A stretch of DNA of 64,000 nucleotides, taken from assembly GCA_039194995.1 (NCBI GenBank), contig JBCCVR010000007.1, forward strand, positions 16,447 through 80,446, written 5' to 3'. The notes below the pieces were generated by a model. The model saw nothing but the letters and a program-made list of their open reading frames with translations. It did not search any database and was not told the DNA's origin. Shown piece by piece: positions 8,315 through 17,729 of the stretch (position 1 is its first letter; every line of letters starts with the position of its first letter). The position numbers and the translations under genes are program-made. The DNA comes from CCY15215 sp039194995. Lineage in GTDB: Bacteria; Cyanobacteriota; Cyanobacteriia; Cyanobacteriales; Spirulinaceae.

Positions 8315-8506
8315 GGGAGTGGTAGTTTAAAGGGTTTATCTGAGTTTTGCTCCGATAGGGTAAAGCGAAGCGTCTATCTGCGATCGACTCGCTGATTTTT
8401 GTTTCGACCCAAAGAAATTAAATTCTTGTTACAAGCAAGTGATTACTCATTCTGCGTTGTTATTATTGAAAATTATTAGCAATAAAGACGAGCTTGGCTG
8501 CAATTC

Positions 8507-10195
8507 ATGCGAAACTCAACTCAAACAGAGAATCCTCTATCCCTCTACCGCTACATTCACCCCAATCTCATTTTCTCTCTCGGCTTGTTTTTATCTGCTT
8601 GTATGGGCGGGATCGTGTGGCAATGGGAACGGCAAAGATTGCAAAGTGACTTGCAAGATCGAGCAGATGTACTGGAAGAAACCTTGCAAGATATCTTAAA
8701 TGGCGACTCAGAGGCCTCTCCTACAACTCAAAATTATTCTCAAGAGAGAATTAGGGAAGAATTGACTCGAGGAGAGTCAAAATCCATCCGATCGCTCATT
8801 GAGACGGCTCGATCGGGACTCAGTTTGGAAGACTTAAATATCTATATTTGGGAAGGTCAACTCAATCAGTCCGAGCGTCCCCTTGTTCTCTATAAGTTCA
8901 ATCGTCACGAATTTGTGACCGATCTTGAAAATAATCCGCCCCAATTAACGGGTCGGGGATGGTTGTGTTCTGAATTCGTTCCCCCTTCGAGATCGTCCAC
9001 AGGAATGGCCTTTCGTCAACTCAGACAAACTCGCAGTACGGTTCGCTCCTGTCGGCGATCGCTTCAGATTGGTTCCGATCGGTTGTCTTTTCTCCTCTTA
9101 CCCACGCCCGAGTATCTCGCCCCCTATCGATATTGGCGAACTTGGGGAACTGTTGCGGGGGGATTGCTGGTCACGGGTTTTTTAGCCTTCTATCTGCAAC
9201 TGATTCAACGTTACACCCGACAAATGGAACATCTAGTCCGAGAGCGGGGCGAAAAAGCCGAAGCCTTACAAAAAGCCTTAGAAGAGTTGCAAGATACCCA
9301 AGCTATGCTTGTTCATAGTGAAAAAATGTCGAGTTTGGGGCAAATGGTGGCGGGAATTGCTCACGAGGTGAATAATCCCTTGCAGTTTGTGTCTGGAAAC
9401 GTAACCCACCTCAACGAATATACCGAGGGAATAACGCAATTGCTCAAACTTTATCAGCAACATTATCCCCAAACCCCCACAGAAATCGACGAATATGCAG
9501 AAGATATCGATATCGAGTTTGTGACGGAAGATCTGCCCAATATTTTAGGTTCAATGCAGGTGGGGATCGATCGCATCGTCCAAATTGTTCGCTCTATGCG
9601 CAATTTTGCCCGTACCGACCAAAAGCAAATGAAACCCACCGATCTACAAGAAGGGATCGAAAGTACCCTGTTAATTTTGCACAATCGCCTCAAAGCAAGC
9701 GGCGATCGCCCCGGTATTGAAGTGACCAAAGCGTATCAAGATATTCCGTTAGTGGAATGTCATGGGGGACAAATCAATCAGGTGTTTATGAATATTCTCG
9801 CCAATGCGATCGATGCTCTCCACGATCGCGATGCTCGACGCTCTCCCGAAGAAATTGCCGAAAAAGCAAGTCAAATTATTATTCGCACTGAATTGCTCGA
9901 GGGCGATCGCGTGCGGGTGCAAATTGCCGATAACGGCTGGGGAATTCCCTTAGAAGCACAACAACATATCTTTGAGCCATTTTTCACCACTAAGCCCGAA
10001 GGGAAAGGAACGGGATTAGGGATGTCTATCAGTTATAAAATCGTAGTCGAAAATCATGGGGGACATCTCGGATTTGAATCTAGTCGCGATCGCGGAACTG
10101 AATTCACCATCGAACTTCCCCTCGAGTCGGCCGAACTCGAACTCTCTTCTTTGACGGGACAGAAAAACCCAGTGGCACTCAATTCGGTTCGTTAA
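8507..10195 (+). CDS. Membrane sensor histidine kinase (NtrB-like kinase core)
   Basis: 562 residues. Two membrane helices: about 22-40 (LIFSLGLFLSACMGGIVW) and 210-228, flanking a periplasmic sensor of about 165 residues that I cannot assign. Then comes a short coiled-coil linker ('LEELQDTQAMLVHSEKMSSLG'-like), a HisKA segment with the phospho-acceptor His in 'GIAHEVNNPLQF' (about residue 286), and an HATPase with 'NILANAIDAL' (N box), 'IADNGWGIP' (G1), 'IFEPFFTTK' (F box) and 'GTGLGMSIS' (G2). No receiver domain is attached and no response regulator is adjacent, so the partner is unknown. ATG at 8507 lacks a strong ribosome site. Confidence 0.88.
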   Translation: MRNSTQTENPLSLYRYIHPNLIFSLGLFLSACMGGIVWQWERQRLQSDLQDRADVLEETLQDILNGDSEASPTTQNYSQERIREELTRGESKSIRSLIETARSGLSLEDLNIYIWEGQLNQSERPLVLYKFNRHEFVTDLENNPPQLTGRGWLCSEFVPPSRSSTGMAFRQLRQTRSTVRSCRRSLQIGSDRLSFLLLPTPEYLAPYRYWRTWGTVAGGLLVTGFLAFYLQLIQRYTRQMEHLVRERGEKAEALQKALEELQDTQAMLVHSEKMSSLGQMVAGIAHEVNNPLQFVSGNVTHLNEYTEGITQLLKLYQQHYPQTPTEIDEYAEDIDIEFVTEDLPNILGSMQVGIDRIVQIVRSMRNFARTDQKQMKPTDLQEGIESTLLILHNRLKASGDRPGIEVTKAYQDIPLVECHGGQINQVFMNILANAIDALHDRDARRSPEEIAEKASQIIIRTELLEGDRVRVQIADNGWGIPLEAQQHIFEPFFTTKPEGKGTGLGMSISYKIVVENHGGHLGFESSRDRGTEFTIELPLESAELELSSLTGQKNPVALNSVR

Positions 10196-10225
10196 TACAA
10201 ATTCGCGTTATGGTTTTATTGTATC

Positions 10226-10256
10226 TTTGAGGTGTTTTTCTTGTTTGCACCTCAAA
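10226..10256. other. Stem-loop between kinase and membrane-protein gene
   Basis: TTTGAGGTG (10226-10234) pairs with CACCTCAAA (10248-10256) around a 13-base T-rich loop. There is no T tract after it on the plus strand, so it is a weak terminator or operator candidate. Confidence 0.35.
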
Positions 10257-10293
10257 CCGACTTGCTCTATTTTAGGAACAATGTTGAAAAATA

Positions 10294-11505
10294 ATGACAG
10301 AATTTCAACGCAGCCCGAGCGATCGCTACAACAATATCATTAATAATTTAAAGAAAATTAATGAGGAAAATTCCCAAGTTTTAAAGCAATCGACACCGGA
10401 AGAGCGAGCGACTTTATCTCCGCTTTTAGATCGGCTGAAATTGCAAGAAGAAGTTGCCACCTTATATATTTTGCTACCTAAAATTAGAAAACTTTTGATT
10501 AAGATCGATCGCGAAGCAGAAAGCGGTAATGGCCAAAGCCGAAGAGCCAAACAAAACCAAATCAGAAAAGATGAGTTAGAAATTCTCCTGCAACATACCG
10601 AAAATGCAATAGACCTCCTCACCTATGGTCATCCTAGCATTTACTTGGCCAAAGAAATTAGAATCAATATCCAAAAAACGCTCAATTTTTACGATCGCAG
10701 ACAGCCTTGGAGTTTCTGTCTCAATCGCTGGGTAGATTTTTGTAACTCCAAATCCGATCCCCTTAAAGTGGTGATGGGATTGCTGATTTCTACACCGATT
10801 TTTCTGGCTCTATTTGCGATCGCGTTATATTATCTCTCAGTCGGTCAAAATCAGTTAAAAGTTCAGATTGAAGCAACAAGACGAGCATTACTAATCGGTC
10901 AATATCGAGACGATCCCGATGTTTCCAGCCAAGAGAGCAGTATTTTCGGACCGAAAGTTAAGACTCAAATTCAATCTGAAATCCAAAAAACATTAAGCAA
11001 CACTCCTCTCGATCTCGAAGGATTAAGTCCTAATGAGAAAAAACTGCTCCAAGAAGAAATTGAAAAGAGAAAACTCAGCCAGCTTGAAGAAACTCAACAA
11101 GACTATGCCCTACTTTTCTTCTTACTTTTGGTCGCTTGTTCTGGGGCTTTTGGCAGTATTATCAGCCTCTTTATCAGAATGCACGACTTTGAAGAAAAAG
11201 AATATTCAAATCCTTTAGTTTTATTGCTTACCGGTGCCCTCAAGCCTTTAATCGGGGCAATCTTTGGATTGCTACTTTGTGGTGTTTTAAAATCGGGTAT
11301 TTTAACGATTCGGATCGAAGCTGCACCAGAACAACATAAAAGTGATGAATTATTATTCTGTTCTCTGGCTTTTGTGGTTGGTTTTAGCGAACGTCTGGCG
11401 AAAGATGTGATTAAAAGAACGGAAAATACCTTACTCGGAAGTAGCGAAAGACAACTGCCACCTCGAGAAGAAACCCGTCAAGAGGAAAACCAAGACAACT
11501 CATGA
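10294..11505 (+). CDS. Multi-pass membrane protein with long coiled-coil regions, unknown function
   Basis: 403 residues. The N-terminal 155 are hydrophilic and helical. Four membrane segments follow: about 163-186 (LKVVMGLLISTPIFLALFAI), 270-292 (YALLFFLLLVACSGAFGSII), 308-332 and 350-366. A charged helical region of about 80 residues lies between the first and second. The last segment reads into 'VVGFSERLAKDVI', a pattern I have met at the C-terminus of uncharacterised cyanobacterial membrane proteins. No catalytic motif is visible. It follows the sensor kinase by 98 bases on the same strand, but the stem-loop between them leaves co-transcription uncertain. Confidence 0.75.
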   Translation: MTEFQRSPSDRYNNIINNLKKINEENSQVLKQSTPEERATLSPLLDRLKLQEEVATLYILLPKIRKLLIKIDREAESGNGQSRRAKQNQIRKDELEILLQHTENAIDLLTYGHPSIYLAKEIRINIQKTLNFYDRRQPWSFCLNRWVDFCNSKSDPLKVVMGLLISTPIFLALFAIALYYLSVGQNQLKVQIEATRRALLIGQYRDDPDVSSQESSIFGPKVKTQIQSEIQKTLSNTPLDLEGLSPNEKKLLQEEIEKRKLSQLEETQQDYALLFFLLLVACSGAFGSIISLFIRMHDFEEKEYSNPLVLLLTGALKPLIGAIFGLLLCGVLKSGILTIRIEAAPEQHKSDELLFCSLAFVVGFSERLAKDVIKRTENTLLGSSERQLPPREETRQEENQDNS

Positions 11506-11512
11506 AAACTCG

Positions 11513-11615
11513 TATAGCATTACACTTTTTGGTGAGGAAATTTCTTCTCTCTGTGTCTCTCTGTGTCTTTGTGGTTTAAATTCTTCATTTCCTAATGTAT
11601 TTACGTCATGCTATA
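11513..11615. mobile_element. MITE-like repeat with TATAGCAT ends
   Basis: The 103-base segment begins TATAGCATTAC and ends GTCATGCTATA, so the terminal eight bases are a perfect inverted repeat, and the ends carry TA. The interior contains a pyrimidine-rich 'ctctgtgtctctctgtgtct' stretch. Too short to code for anything; consistent with a non-autonomous element that targets TA. Confidence 0.5.
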
Positions 11616-11719
11616 GATATTAAAATAACCGCGAAGACCGGGTCAGAGCAGTTTCTCGGATTCCCATGCCTATAGCGGTTGTTTTGCAAAAGCGATCGCA
11701 ATGATGCTTCTTCATTCAT

Positions 11720-12037
11720 TTACAATTTAACTTCAATATCAACCCCGGCGGGCAAATCCAATTTCATCAGTGCATCGATGGTTTTTGAGGAAGGCTGATA
11801 GATATCGATAATCCGTCGGTGGGTGCGGGTCTCAAAATGCTCGCGGGAGTCCTTATCCACGTGGGGCGATCGCAGCAAACAATAAATCTTGCGCTTGGTG
11901 GGGAGGGGAATGGGGCCGATCGCGGTGGCATTAGTGCGGTTGGCCGTATCGACGATCTTTTCGCAGGACGTATCCAGCAAGCGGCGATCGAATGCTTTCA
12001 AACGAATGCGAATTTTTTGCTGTTGAATGGTAGCCAT
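11720..12037 (-). CDS. rpsJ: 30S ribosomal protein S10
   Basis: 105 residues, full length for bacterial S10. 'KIRIRLKAFDRRLLD' at the N-terminus, 'TNATAIGPIPLPTK' in the loop region and 'RRIIDIYQPSSKTIDALMKL' near the C-terminus are typical. It binds the 30S head and also serves in transcription antitermination (NusE) in bacteria. It closes the cluster rpsL-rpsG-fusA-tuf-rpsJ, the usual cyanobacterial order, 89 bases after tuf. Confidence 0.97.
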   Translation of the reverse strand: MATIQQQKIRIRLKAFDRRLLDTSCEKIVDTANRTNATAIGPIPLPTKRKIYCLLRSPHVDKDSREHFETRTHRRIIDIYQPSSKTIDALMKLDLPAGVDIEVKL

Positions 12038-12079
12038 GATTCAAAATTGAGACAAATAAAGAGAAAATTCAGAGCAAAA

Positions 12080-12106
12080 GAGCAGAAAGATTAGGCCTTT
12101 CTGCTC
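12080..12106 (-). terminator. Stem-loop between tuf and rpsJ
   Basis: GAGCAGAAAG (12080-12089) pairs perfectly with CTTTCTGCTC (12097-12106), loop of 7. On the minus strand it is followed only by TCTTTTGCTC, so it is more likely a partial terminator or message-stability element than a full stop before rpsJ. Confidence 0.5.
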
Positions 12107-12126
12107 CTTGTTAAATAGAGTGGAGT

Positions 12127-13356
12127 CTATTCGACAATCTTGGAAACGACACCTGCACCGATGGTGCGACCGCCTTCACGAATTGCAAAGCGCATCCCTT
12201 GCTCGATCGCGATCGGACAAATCAATGTCACGGTCATTTTGATGCGATCGCCTGGCATCACCATTTCTACATTACTACCATCATCGGCAGTATAAGAGTC
12301 AATGGTTCCGGTTACATCCGTGGTGCGGATGTAGAACTGAGGACGATAGCCAGAAAAGAAGGGCGTATGACGACCACCTTCTTCTTTTTTCAGGACATAA
12401 ACTTCTCCCTCAAACTTGGTGTGAGGGGTAATTGAACCGGGTTTTGCCAAGACCATACCCCGTTCGATATCTTCCTTGTTAATCCCCCGGAGAAGCACGC
12501 CAACGTTATCCCCTGCCATACCTTCATCCAAGGTTTTTTGGAACATTTCCACACCCGTAACGGTGGTACTGCGAGTGTCGCGAATGCCAATAATTTCGAT
12601 GGTTTCGCCGACTTTGACTTTACCCCGTTCGATCCGTCCCGTGGCAACAGTTCCACGACCGGTAATGGAGAAAACGTCTTCAACTGCCATCAAGAAAGGC
12701 TTGTCAATTTCTCGTTCTGGGGTGGGAATGGCTTCATCGACATTATCCATAAGAGAGAGGATTTTATCCACCCACTCATTGTCACCTTTACCAAGATCGG
12801 GCTTCTCTGTTAACGCCTCAACAGCCTTCAGAGCAGATCCAGTGGCAATGGGAATGTCATCTCCGGGGAAGTCATACTCGCTTAACAGTTCGCGAACTTC
12901 TAATTCAACCAGTTCCAACAATTCTTCATCGTCTACTTGGTCTTCTTTATTTAAGAAAACCACGAGGTGAGGAACGCCGACTTGTCGGGCGAGAAGAATG
13001 TGTTCCCGGGTTTGGGGCATGGGACCATCTGCGGCGGAAACCACCAAGATCGCGCCGTCCATTTGTGCGGCTCCGGTGATCATGTTTTTCACATAGTCAG
13101 CGTGACCGGGGCAATCCACGTGAGCATAGTGCCGACCTTCGGTTTCATACTCGACGTGAGCGGTATTGATGGTAATACCCCGTGCTTTTTCTTCTGGGGC
13201 GGCATCAATATCGGCATAGTTGCGAGCTTTAGCTTTCCCTTGGGCCGCGAGAGACATGGTGATCGCTGCGGTTAAGGTGGTTTTGCCGTGGTCTACGTGG
13301 CCGATGGTGCCGATATTGGCGTGATCCTTGTTGCGTTCAAACTTTGCGCGTGCCAT
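12127..13356 (-). CDS. tuf: Translation elongation factor Tu
   Basis: GTPase that delivers aminoacyl-tRNA to the ribosome. 409 residues, the cyanobacterial/plastid length. G motifs: 'GHVDHGKTTLT' (about 18-28), 'DCPGHADY' (80s) and 'NKED' (130s). 'RGITINTAHVEYET' is the switch I region. Domain 2 begins near 'DVFSITGRGTVATGRIERG' and the protein ends 'GRTIGAGVVSKIVE'. It follows fusA after 21 bases in the str operon. No anomaly. Confidence 0.98.
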   Translation of the reverse strand: MARAKFERNKDHANIGTIGHVDHGKTTLTAAITMSLAAQGKAKARNYADIDAAPEEKARGITINTAHVEYETEGRHYAHVDCPGHADYVKNMITGAAQMDGAILVVSAADGPMPQTREHILLARQVGVPHLVVFLNKEDQVDDEELLELVELEVRELLSEYDFPGDDIPIATGSALKAVEALTEKPDLGKGDNEWVDKILSLMDNVDEAIPTPEREIDKPFLMAVEDVFSITGRGTVATGRIERGKVKVGETIEIIGIRDTRSTTVTGVEMFQKTLDEGMAGDNVGVLLRGINKEDIERGMVLAKPGSITPHTKFEGEVYVLKKEEGGRHTPFFSGYRPQFYIRTTDVTGTIDSYTADDGSNVEMVMPGDRIKMTVTLICPIAIEQGMRFAIREGGRTIGAGVVSKIVE

Positions 13357-13377
13357 TGCTTCGTTTTTTCCTTATCT

Positions 13378-15459
13378 CTAATTTGCGTTCCCTTGGTTTT
13401 TAGCAATGATGGCTTCAGCCACATTACGAGGCACTTCCTCATAATTGCCGAATTCCATTGAAAAGATACCGCGTCCTTGGGTTTTAGAACGGATATCCGT
13501 GGCGTAACCGAACATTTCTGCTAAAGGAACTTTAGCAGTGACGGTAGATACGCCGCCTTCAGAGTTCATCCCTTCGATTTGACCTCGACGGGAATTGAGA
13601 TCGCCCATGATATCCCCGAGGAAGTCTTCGGGGACTTCGACTTCGACTTTCATGATCGGCTCGAGGATGATGGGACTTGCCTTTTGAACGGCATTCTTCA
13701 TCCCCATTGAACCGGCAATTTTGAAAGCCATCTCTGAAGAATCGACTTCGTGGTAAGAACCATCCGTCAGGGTAACTTTGACATCGATGAGGGGATATCC
13801 CGCCACAATCCCGGTTTCGCAAGATTCTTTCATGCCTTGCTCAACAGCGGGAATGTATTCTTTGGGGATTTTTCCGCCCACGATCTTCGAGACGAACTCG
13901 AAACCCGTTCCGGCTTCTCCCGGTTCTAAGTTGAGAACCACATGACCGTATTGACCTTTACCGCCACTTTGACGAATGAATTTACCTTCGACTTTATTGG
14001 CGGCTTTTTTGATGGTCTCGCGGTAGGCAACTTGAGGTTTTCCGACGTTTGCCTCGACTTTGAACTCCCGTAACATCCGGTCTACCAGAATTTCTAAGTG
14101 CAACTCTCCCATCCCGGCGATCACGGTCTGATTGGTTTCGGGATCGGTGCTGACTCGGAAGGTCGGATCCTCGTCAGATAGGGATTGCAGGGCTTTGCCG
14201 AGCTTCTCCATATCTTGCTTGGTTTTCGGTTCTACGGCAACGGAGATGACGGGTTCGGGAATGAACAAAGATTCCAAAACAATGGGTCGATCTTCGTCGC
14301 AGAGGGTATCTCCCGTAATGGCTTCCTTGAGACCGATCGCCGCGCCTAAGTCTCCGGCTTGCAGTTCGTCTACTTCAATCCGCTCGTTGGATTTGAGGAT
14401 AATTAAGCGAGAAACCCGCTCTTTTTTCTCTTTGGTGGAGTTATAGACGTAGCTGCCTTTTTTGAGGACTCCCGAATAAACCCGCAAGAAGGTCAAGCGA
14501 CCGTAGGGATCTGCCATGATTTTGAAAGCGAGGGCGGAGAAAGGTTCTTCGTCGCTGGCTTTGCGATCGGCTTCGGTTCCATCGGGCAACACGCCTTTGA
14601 TGGCGGGTACGTCGGGAGGAGCGGGCAGGTAATCGACCACGGCATCGAGGAGGAGTTGCACGCCTTTATTTTTGAAAGCAGAACCGCAAAGCATGGGCAT
14701 GATCGAGCCGTCGGTGGTGCCTTTGCGTAATGCCGTGCGAATTTCTTCTTCGCTTAAGTCTTCCTCTTCAAAATATTTTTCTAGTAGAGCCTCATCAGTT
14801 TCGGCAACGGCTTCAACCAGTTTGGCGCGAAATTCTTCGGCCTGCTCTTTGATATCTTCTGGAATTTCCGCATCTTCAATTTCCGTACCGATGTCATTGG
14901 TGTAGATTTTGGCTCGCATCCGCACCAAATCTACAATACCGCGAAATTCTCCTTCGCTGCCGATGGGGATTTGAATGGGTACCGCAGGCGCTCTCAGACG
15001 CTCTTGCACCTGTTCGTAAACTTTGAAGAAGTTGGCTCCGGTGCGATCCATCTTGTTGACAAAGGCAATGCGAGGCACTTTGTAGCGATCGGCTTGCCGC
15101 CAAACGGTCTCGGATTGGGGTTGAACGCCGCCCACAGAGCAGAAGACCGCAATTACGCCATCGAGAACGCGCATGGATCGTTCGACTTCGATGGTGAAGT
15201 CCACGTGACCGGGGGTATCAATGATGTTGATGCGATGTTCCCGCCAATTGGTGCTAATCGCCGCCGCCGTGATGGTGATGCCTCGTTCTCGTTCTTGCGC
15301 CATCCAGTCCGTGACTGCATTTCCGTCGTGAACTTCGCCGATTTTGTGAACGATACCGGAATAAAACAGAATGCGTTCGGTAGTGGTGGTCTTACCGGCA
15401 TCAATATGCGCCGCGATCCCAATATTGCGAACTTTCTCTAGCGGGATAGTTCGTCCCAC
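13378..15459 (-). CDS. fusA: Translation elongation factor G
   Basis: 693 residues, full length. Translocation GTPase with 'AHIDAGKTTTTERILFYSG' (P-loop), 'RGITITAAAIS' (switch I), 'DTPGHVDFT' (G3) and 'NKMDRTGANF' (G4), then domains II-V with 'GMGELHLEILVDRMLREF' and 'SGGKGQYGHV'. The ATG at 15459 is preceded by AAGGAGG (15466-15472). It lies 197 bases downstream of rpsG and just upstream of tuf in the str operon. Confidence 0.98.
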   Translation of the reverse strand: MGRTIPLEKVRNIGIAAHIDAGKTTTTERILFYSGIVHKIGEVHDGNAVTDWMAQERERGITITAAAISTNWREHRINIIDTPGHVDFTIEVERSMRVLDGVIAVFCSVGGVQPQSETVWRQADRYKVPRIAFVNKMDRTGANFFKVYEQVQERLRAPAVPIQIPIGSEGEFRGIVDLVRMRAKIYTNDIGTEIEDAEIPEDIKEQAEEFRAKLVEAVAETDEALLEKYFEEEDLSEEEIRTALRKGTTDGSIMPMLCGSAFKNKGVQLLLDAVVDYLPAPPDVPAIKGVLPDGTEADRKASDEEPFSALAFKIMADPYGRLTFLRVYSGVLKKGSYVYNSTKEKKERVSRLIILKSNERIEVDELQAGDLGAAIGLKEAITGDTLCDEDRPIVLESLFIPEPVISVAVEPKTKQDMEKLGKALQSLSDEDPTFRVSTDPETNQTVIAGMGELHLEILVDRMLREFKVEANVGKPQVAYRETIKKAANKVEGKFIRQSGGKGQYGHVVLNLEPGEAGTGFEFVSKIVGGKIPKEYIPAVEQGMKESCETGIVAGYPLIDVKVTLTDGSYHEVDSSEMAFKIAGSMGMKNAVQKASPIILEPIMKVEVEVPEDFLGDIMGDLNSRRGQIEGMNSEGGVSTVTAKVPLAEMFGYATDIRSKTQGRGIFSMEFGNYEEVPRNVAEAIIAKNQGNAN

Positions 15460-15656
15460 GTTGACCTCCTTAGTCTTTGCCGTGTAAGTGGCTTTGTTAC
15501 TTTTTTTTACGTTATTTACAATTCTATAACTTTTTGAAACCCTTTCCGAAGGAAGTCGAATTTCCGAACAAAGTAAAACGAGATCGAAATCTCATTTCTT
15601 GCCTGCGATCGCACTCTACCAATTTCCCAGCTGAGTTTCCTGTTAGAGTTGGGAAT

Positions 15657-16127
15657 TTAATAGCGATAGTGGGCAAAGGCTTTGTTTGCTTCGGCCATAC
15701 GATGGGTTTCTTCCCGCTTGCGAATTGCTCCGCCAGTTTCGTTGGCTGCGTCCATGATTTCATTGGCCAGCTTGATTGCCATGCTTTTCCCCGATCGCGC
15801 CCGGGCGAATCTCGACAACCAGCGCAAAGCGAGGGTCGTACCGCGATTGGGTCGTACCTCCATGGGGACTTGATAAGTTGCACCCCCCACCCGTCTGGCT
15901 TTTACTTCCACCAAAGGCGTTAAGTTGCGAATCGCCGTTTCAAATACTTCTAAGGGTTCGTTTCCCGTGCGTTCCCCCACAATTGTTAGGGCGTTGTAAA
16001 CGATGCGAGAGGCGAGGGATTTTTTACCGTGACTCATGATCCGTTGAATGGTCATGCTGATCAGGCGGCTATTATAAACGGGATCGGGGGGAGTAGGACG
16101 TTTTTTGACAACCCGGCGACGAGACAT
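15657..16127 (-). CDS. rpsG: 30S ribosomal protein S7
   Basis: 156 residues, full length. Typical features are 'MSRRRVVKKRP' at the start, 'RIMSHGKKSLASRIVY', 'TPLVEVKARRVGGATYQVP' and 'MAEANKAFAHYRY' at the end. It nucleates assembly of the 30S head by binding 16S rRNA. It is the second gene of the str operon, 174 bases after rpsL. Confidence 0.97.
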   Translation of the reverse strand: MSRRRVVKKRPTPPDPVYNSRLISMTIQRIMSHGKKSLASRIVYNALTIVGERTGNEPLEVFETAIRNLTPLVEVKARRVGGATYQVPMEVRPNRGTTLALRWLSRFARARSGKSMAIKLANEIMDAANETGGAIRKREETHRMAEANKAFAHYRY

Positions 16128-16266
16128 TGTTCGATTTATCCTTGGGACTTACAAAATGAATTTACAAGATTTTTAGGTGAGTTTTTATTGGCTCGCTTGC
16201 AAGAGAGGCGATCGCAATTTAATATGCGCTAACTCTGTATAATTCAGAAATAATCTAGGAGATGCG

Positions 16267-16301
16267 TTCTCAATATTATTTCTCAATGTTATTTCTCAAT
16301 G
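16267..16301. repeat. 13-base direct repeats just after rpsL
   Basis: Read on the minus strand, CATTGAGAAATAA occurs twice in a row, followed by TATTGAGAA, beginning immediately after the rpsL TAG. These are about 2.7 units of a 13-base tandem repeat in the rpsL-rpsG spacer. Function unknown. Confidence 0.6.
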
Positions 16302-16676
16302 CTATTCTTTGGGACGTTTCGTTCCATACTTAGAGCGACCCTGACGGCGATCTTTTACCCCTGTCGTATCCAAGGTGCCGCGAATGATATGGTATCGAAC
16401 TCCGGGTAAATCTTTAACCCGTCCGCCGCGAATCAAAACGACGGAGTGTTCTTGTAGATTGTGACCGATACCCGGAATATAAGCTGTCACTTCAAATCCA
16501 GAGGTTAAACGAACCCGAGCCACCTTCCGGAGCGCCGAGTTGGGTTTTTTTGGCGTTGTTGTATATACTCTCGTGCAAACCCCGCGACGTTGGGGGCATT
16601 CTTTCAATGCTGGCGACTTTGTTTTCTTCTTGGCGACCGAACGTTCGGTGCGAATGAGTTGCTGAATGGTGGGCAT
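16302..16676 (-). CDS. rpsL: 30S ribosomal protein S12
   Basis: 124 residues. 'MPTIQQLIRTERSVAKKKTK' start, 'CPQRRGVCTRVYTTTPKKPN' with the decoding-centre lysine region, 'IPGIGHNLQEHSVVLIRGG' and 'PGVRYHIIRGTLDT' are all typical. It sits at the A-site decoding centre. First gene of the str operon; the promoter must lie in the 230 bases upstream, which also hold a dispersed repeat copy. Confidence 0.97.
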   Translation of the reverse strand: MPTIQQLIRTERSVAKKKTKSPALKECPQRRGVCTRVYTTTPKKPNSALRKVARVRLTSGFEVTAYIPGIGHNLQEHSVVLIRGGRVKDLPGVRYHIIRGTLDTTGVKDRRQGRSKYGTKRPKE

Positions 16677-16833
16677 GAGTTATGCGTAAGACTTTATTTT
16701 TCGTTGATTTTCAGATTGCGTGACAGTCTACTATGGTAGCCAGAATCAACGATTTGTGTCAAGTGTTTTTTTTGCAATGTAGGGATGTAGATGTAGGGAT
16801 GTTGTCTTACTTGGTTGGATATGCTGAGGGGCG

Positions 16834-16874
16834 GTGCGACCCCGCGTCGGCGAAAGACGCAAGGGAACGCGCAC
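16834..16874. repeat. 41-base structured dispersed repeat, copy 1
   Basis: The unit starts GTGCGACCCCGCGTC and ends GACGCAAGGGAACGCGCAC. It folds on itself in nested pairs: GTGCG with CGCAC, CCC with GGG, GCGTC with GACGC, around GGCGAAA. Here it is further enclosed by ATGCTGAGG (16821-16829) and CCTCAGCAT (16883-16891), which extend the stem. Other copies are at 21431, 32842, 32900 and 32958. Confidence 0.85.
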
Positions 16875-16909
16875 CAAGAGAAACCTCAGCATCCCCCAAG
16901 CGCAGCATG

Positions 16910-17245
16910 CTACGTCCCGGCATCGATCGCAAAGGAATTCCCGCAACTGCAAGTTTTAACGGCATTGGGGTTGTGGAAGCGAAATCCTCCACCCATCAAA
17001 TCTTGAGAGTAATCGAGTTGGAGACCGTTTAGGACGCGATCGCTCTCTACGTCCACCACGATCGCGATACCTTCGCTTTCATAGCGGCGATCGCGGGTCT
17101 CGACCGTCTCGGCAAATTCCAAACCATAAAAAAATCCGGCACAGCCTCCCGCTTTAGCACTTAAGCGGAGTTGACCGTCCGGCTGGTCGCAGGTTTCTTG
17201 CAAGCGACGGATTTCACGCGCTGCGGCTTGAGTTAAAACAATCAT
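16910..17245 (-). CDS. IscA/HesB-type iron-sulfur cluster assembly protein
   Basis: 111 residues of the A-type carrier family, which holds Fe-S clusters for transfer to target proteins. The three conserved cysteines are visible: one in 'AGGCAGFFYGLEF' (about 34) and two in 'TCSCGNSFAI' (about 99 and 101). The start 'MIVLTQAAAREI' is usual for the family. It lies upstream of rpsL on the same strand, but a structured repeat and 230 bases separate them, so a shared transcript is unlikely. A few residues (DAGT) follow the family's usual C-terminus. Confidence 0.88.
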   Translation of the reverse strand: MIVLTQAAAREIRRLQETCDQPDGQLRLSAKAGGCAGFFYGLEFAETVETRDRRYESEGIAIVVDVESDRVLNGLQLDYSQDLMGGGFRFHNPNAVKTCSCGNSFAIDAGT

Positions 17246-17312
17246 TGTCTCGGAAGTAGGGAATCTCAGAAGCAGTAATAGTCAAAGGTATTACCCGATT
17301 CCCATTACTCCT

Positions 17313-17729
17313 CTATTTACGCTTGTAATCGTCTTGGAAGCGAATAATATCATCTTCTCCCAAATATTCCCCATTTTGAATCTCGATGATAACCAAATTA
17401 ATCGAGCCGGGATTTTCCAAACGGTGGGCGGTACATTGGGGGACGTAAGTGGATTGATTGCTCGATAGGATAGAAATATTCTCTCCGCAGGTTACTTTGG
17501 CGGTGCCGGAAACAACGATCCAGTGTTCGCTGCGATGATAGTGCATTTGCAAGCTGAGGCGATGTCCGGGCTTGACTTCAATGCGTTTAATTTTGTAACC
17601 GATGCCTTCTTCAAGGACGGTAAAACTACCCCAAGGGCGTTGAGTGGTGGACTGATTGGAGGGTTCTGAGGAAGCTGGATTTGCTAAAGAAAGTTTGGGG
17701 GCTTGAGAGATTTCTTGAAGCTGAACCAT
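17313..17729 (-). CDS. Cupin of the mannose-6-phosphate isomerase type II (ManC C-terminal) family
   Basis: 138 residues from ATG 17729 (MVQLQEIS); the longer upstream frame has no family resemblance. A single cupin domain: 'QRPWGSFTVLEEG', 'KIKRIEVKPGHRLSLQMHYH' region, 'HWIVVSGTAKVTCG' and 'PQCTAHRLENPG'. In the family this domain interconverts fructose-6-P and mannose-6-P and is often fused to a GDP-mannose pyrophosphorylase; here it is free-standing, as in many cyanobacteria. Candidate metal ligands are the histidines in 'MHYHRSEHW' and 'AHRLENP'. No neighbouring sugar-nucleotide genes. Confidence 0.8.
   Translation of the reverse strand: MVQLQEISQAPKLSLANPASSEPSNQSTTQRPWGSFTVLEEGIGYKIKRIEVKPGHRLSLQMHYHRSEHWIVVSGTAKVTCGENISILSSNQSTYVPQCTAHRLENPGSINLVIIEIQNGEYLGEDDIIRFQDDYKRK

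Noticed and set aside
12476..12970. Plus-strand open frame of 164 codons opposite tuf
   Set aside because: Shadow of the highly biased tuf gene; Ser/Thr-rich with no domain.
14971..15441. Plus-strand open frame of 156 codons opposite fusA
   Set aside because: Shadow of fusA; no start signal and no recognisable motif.
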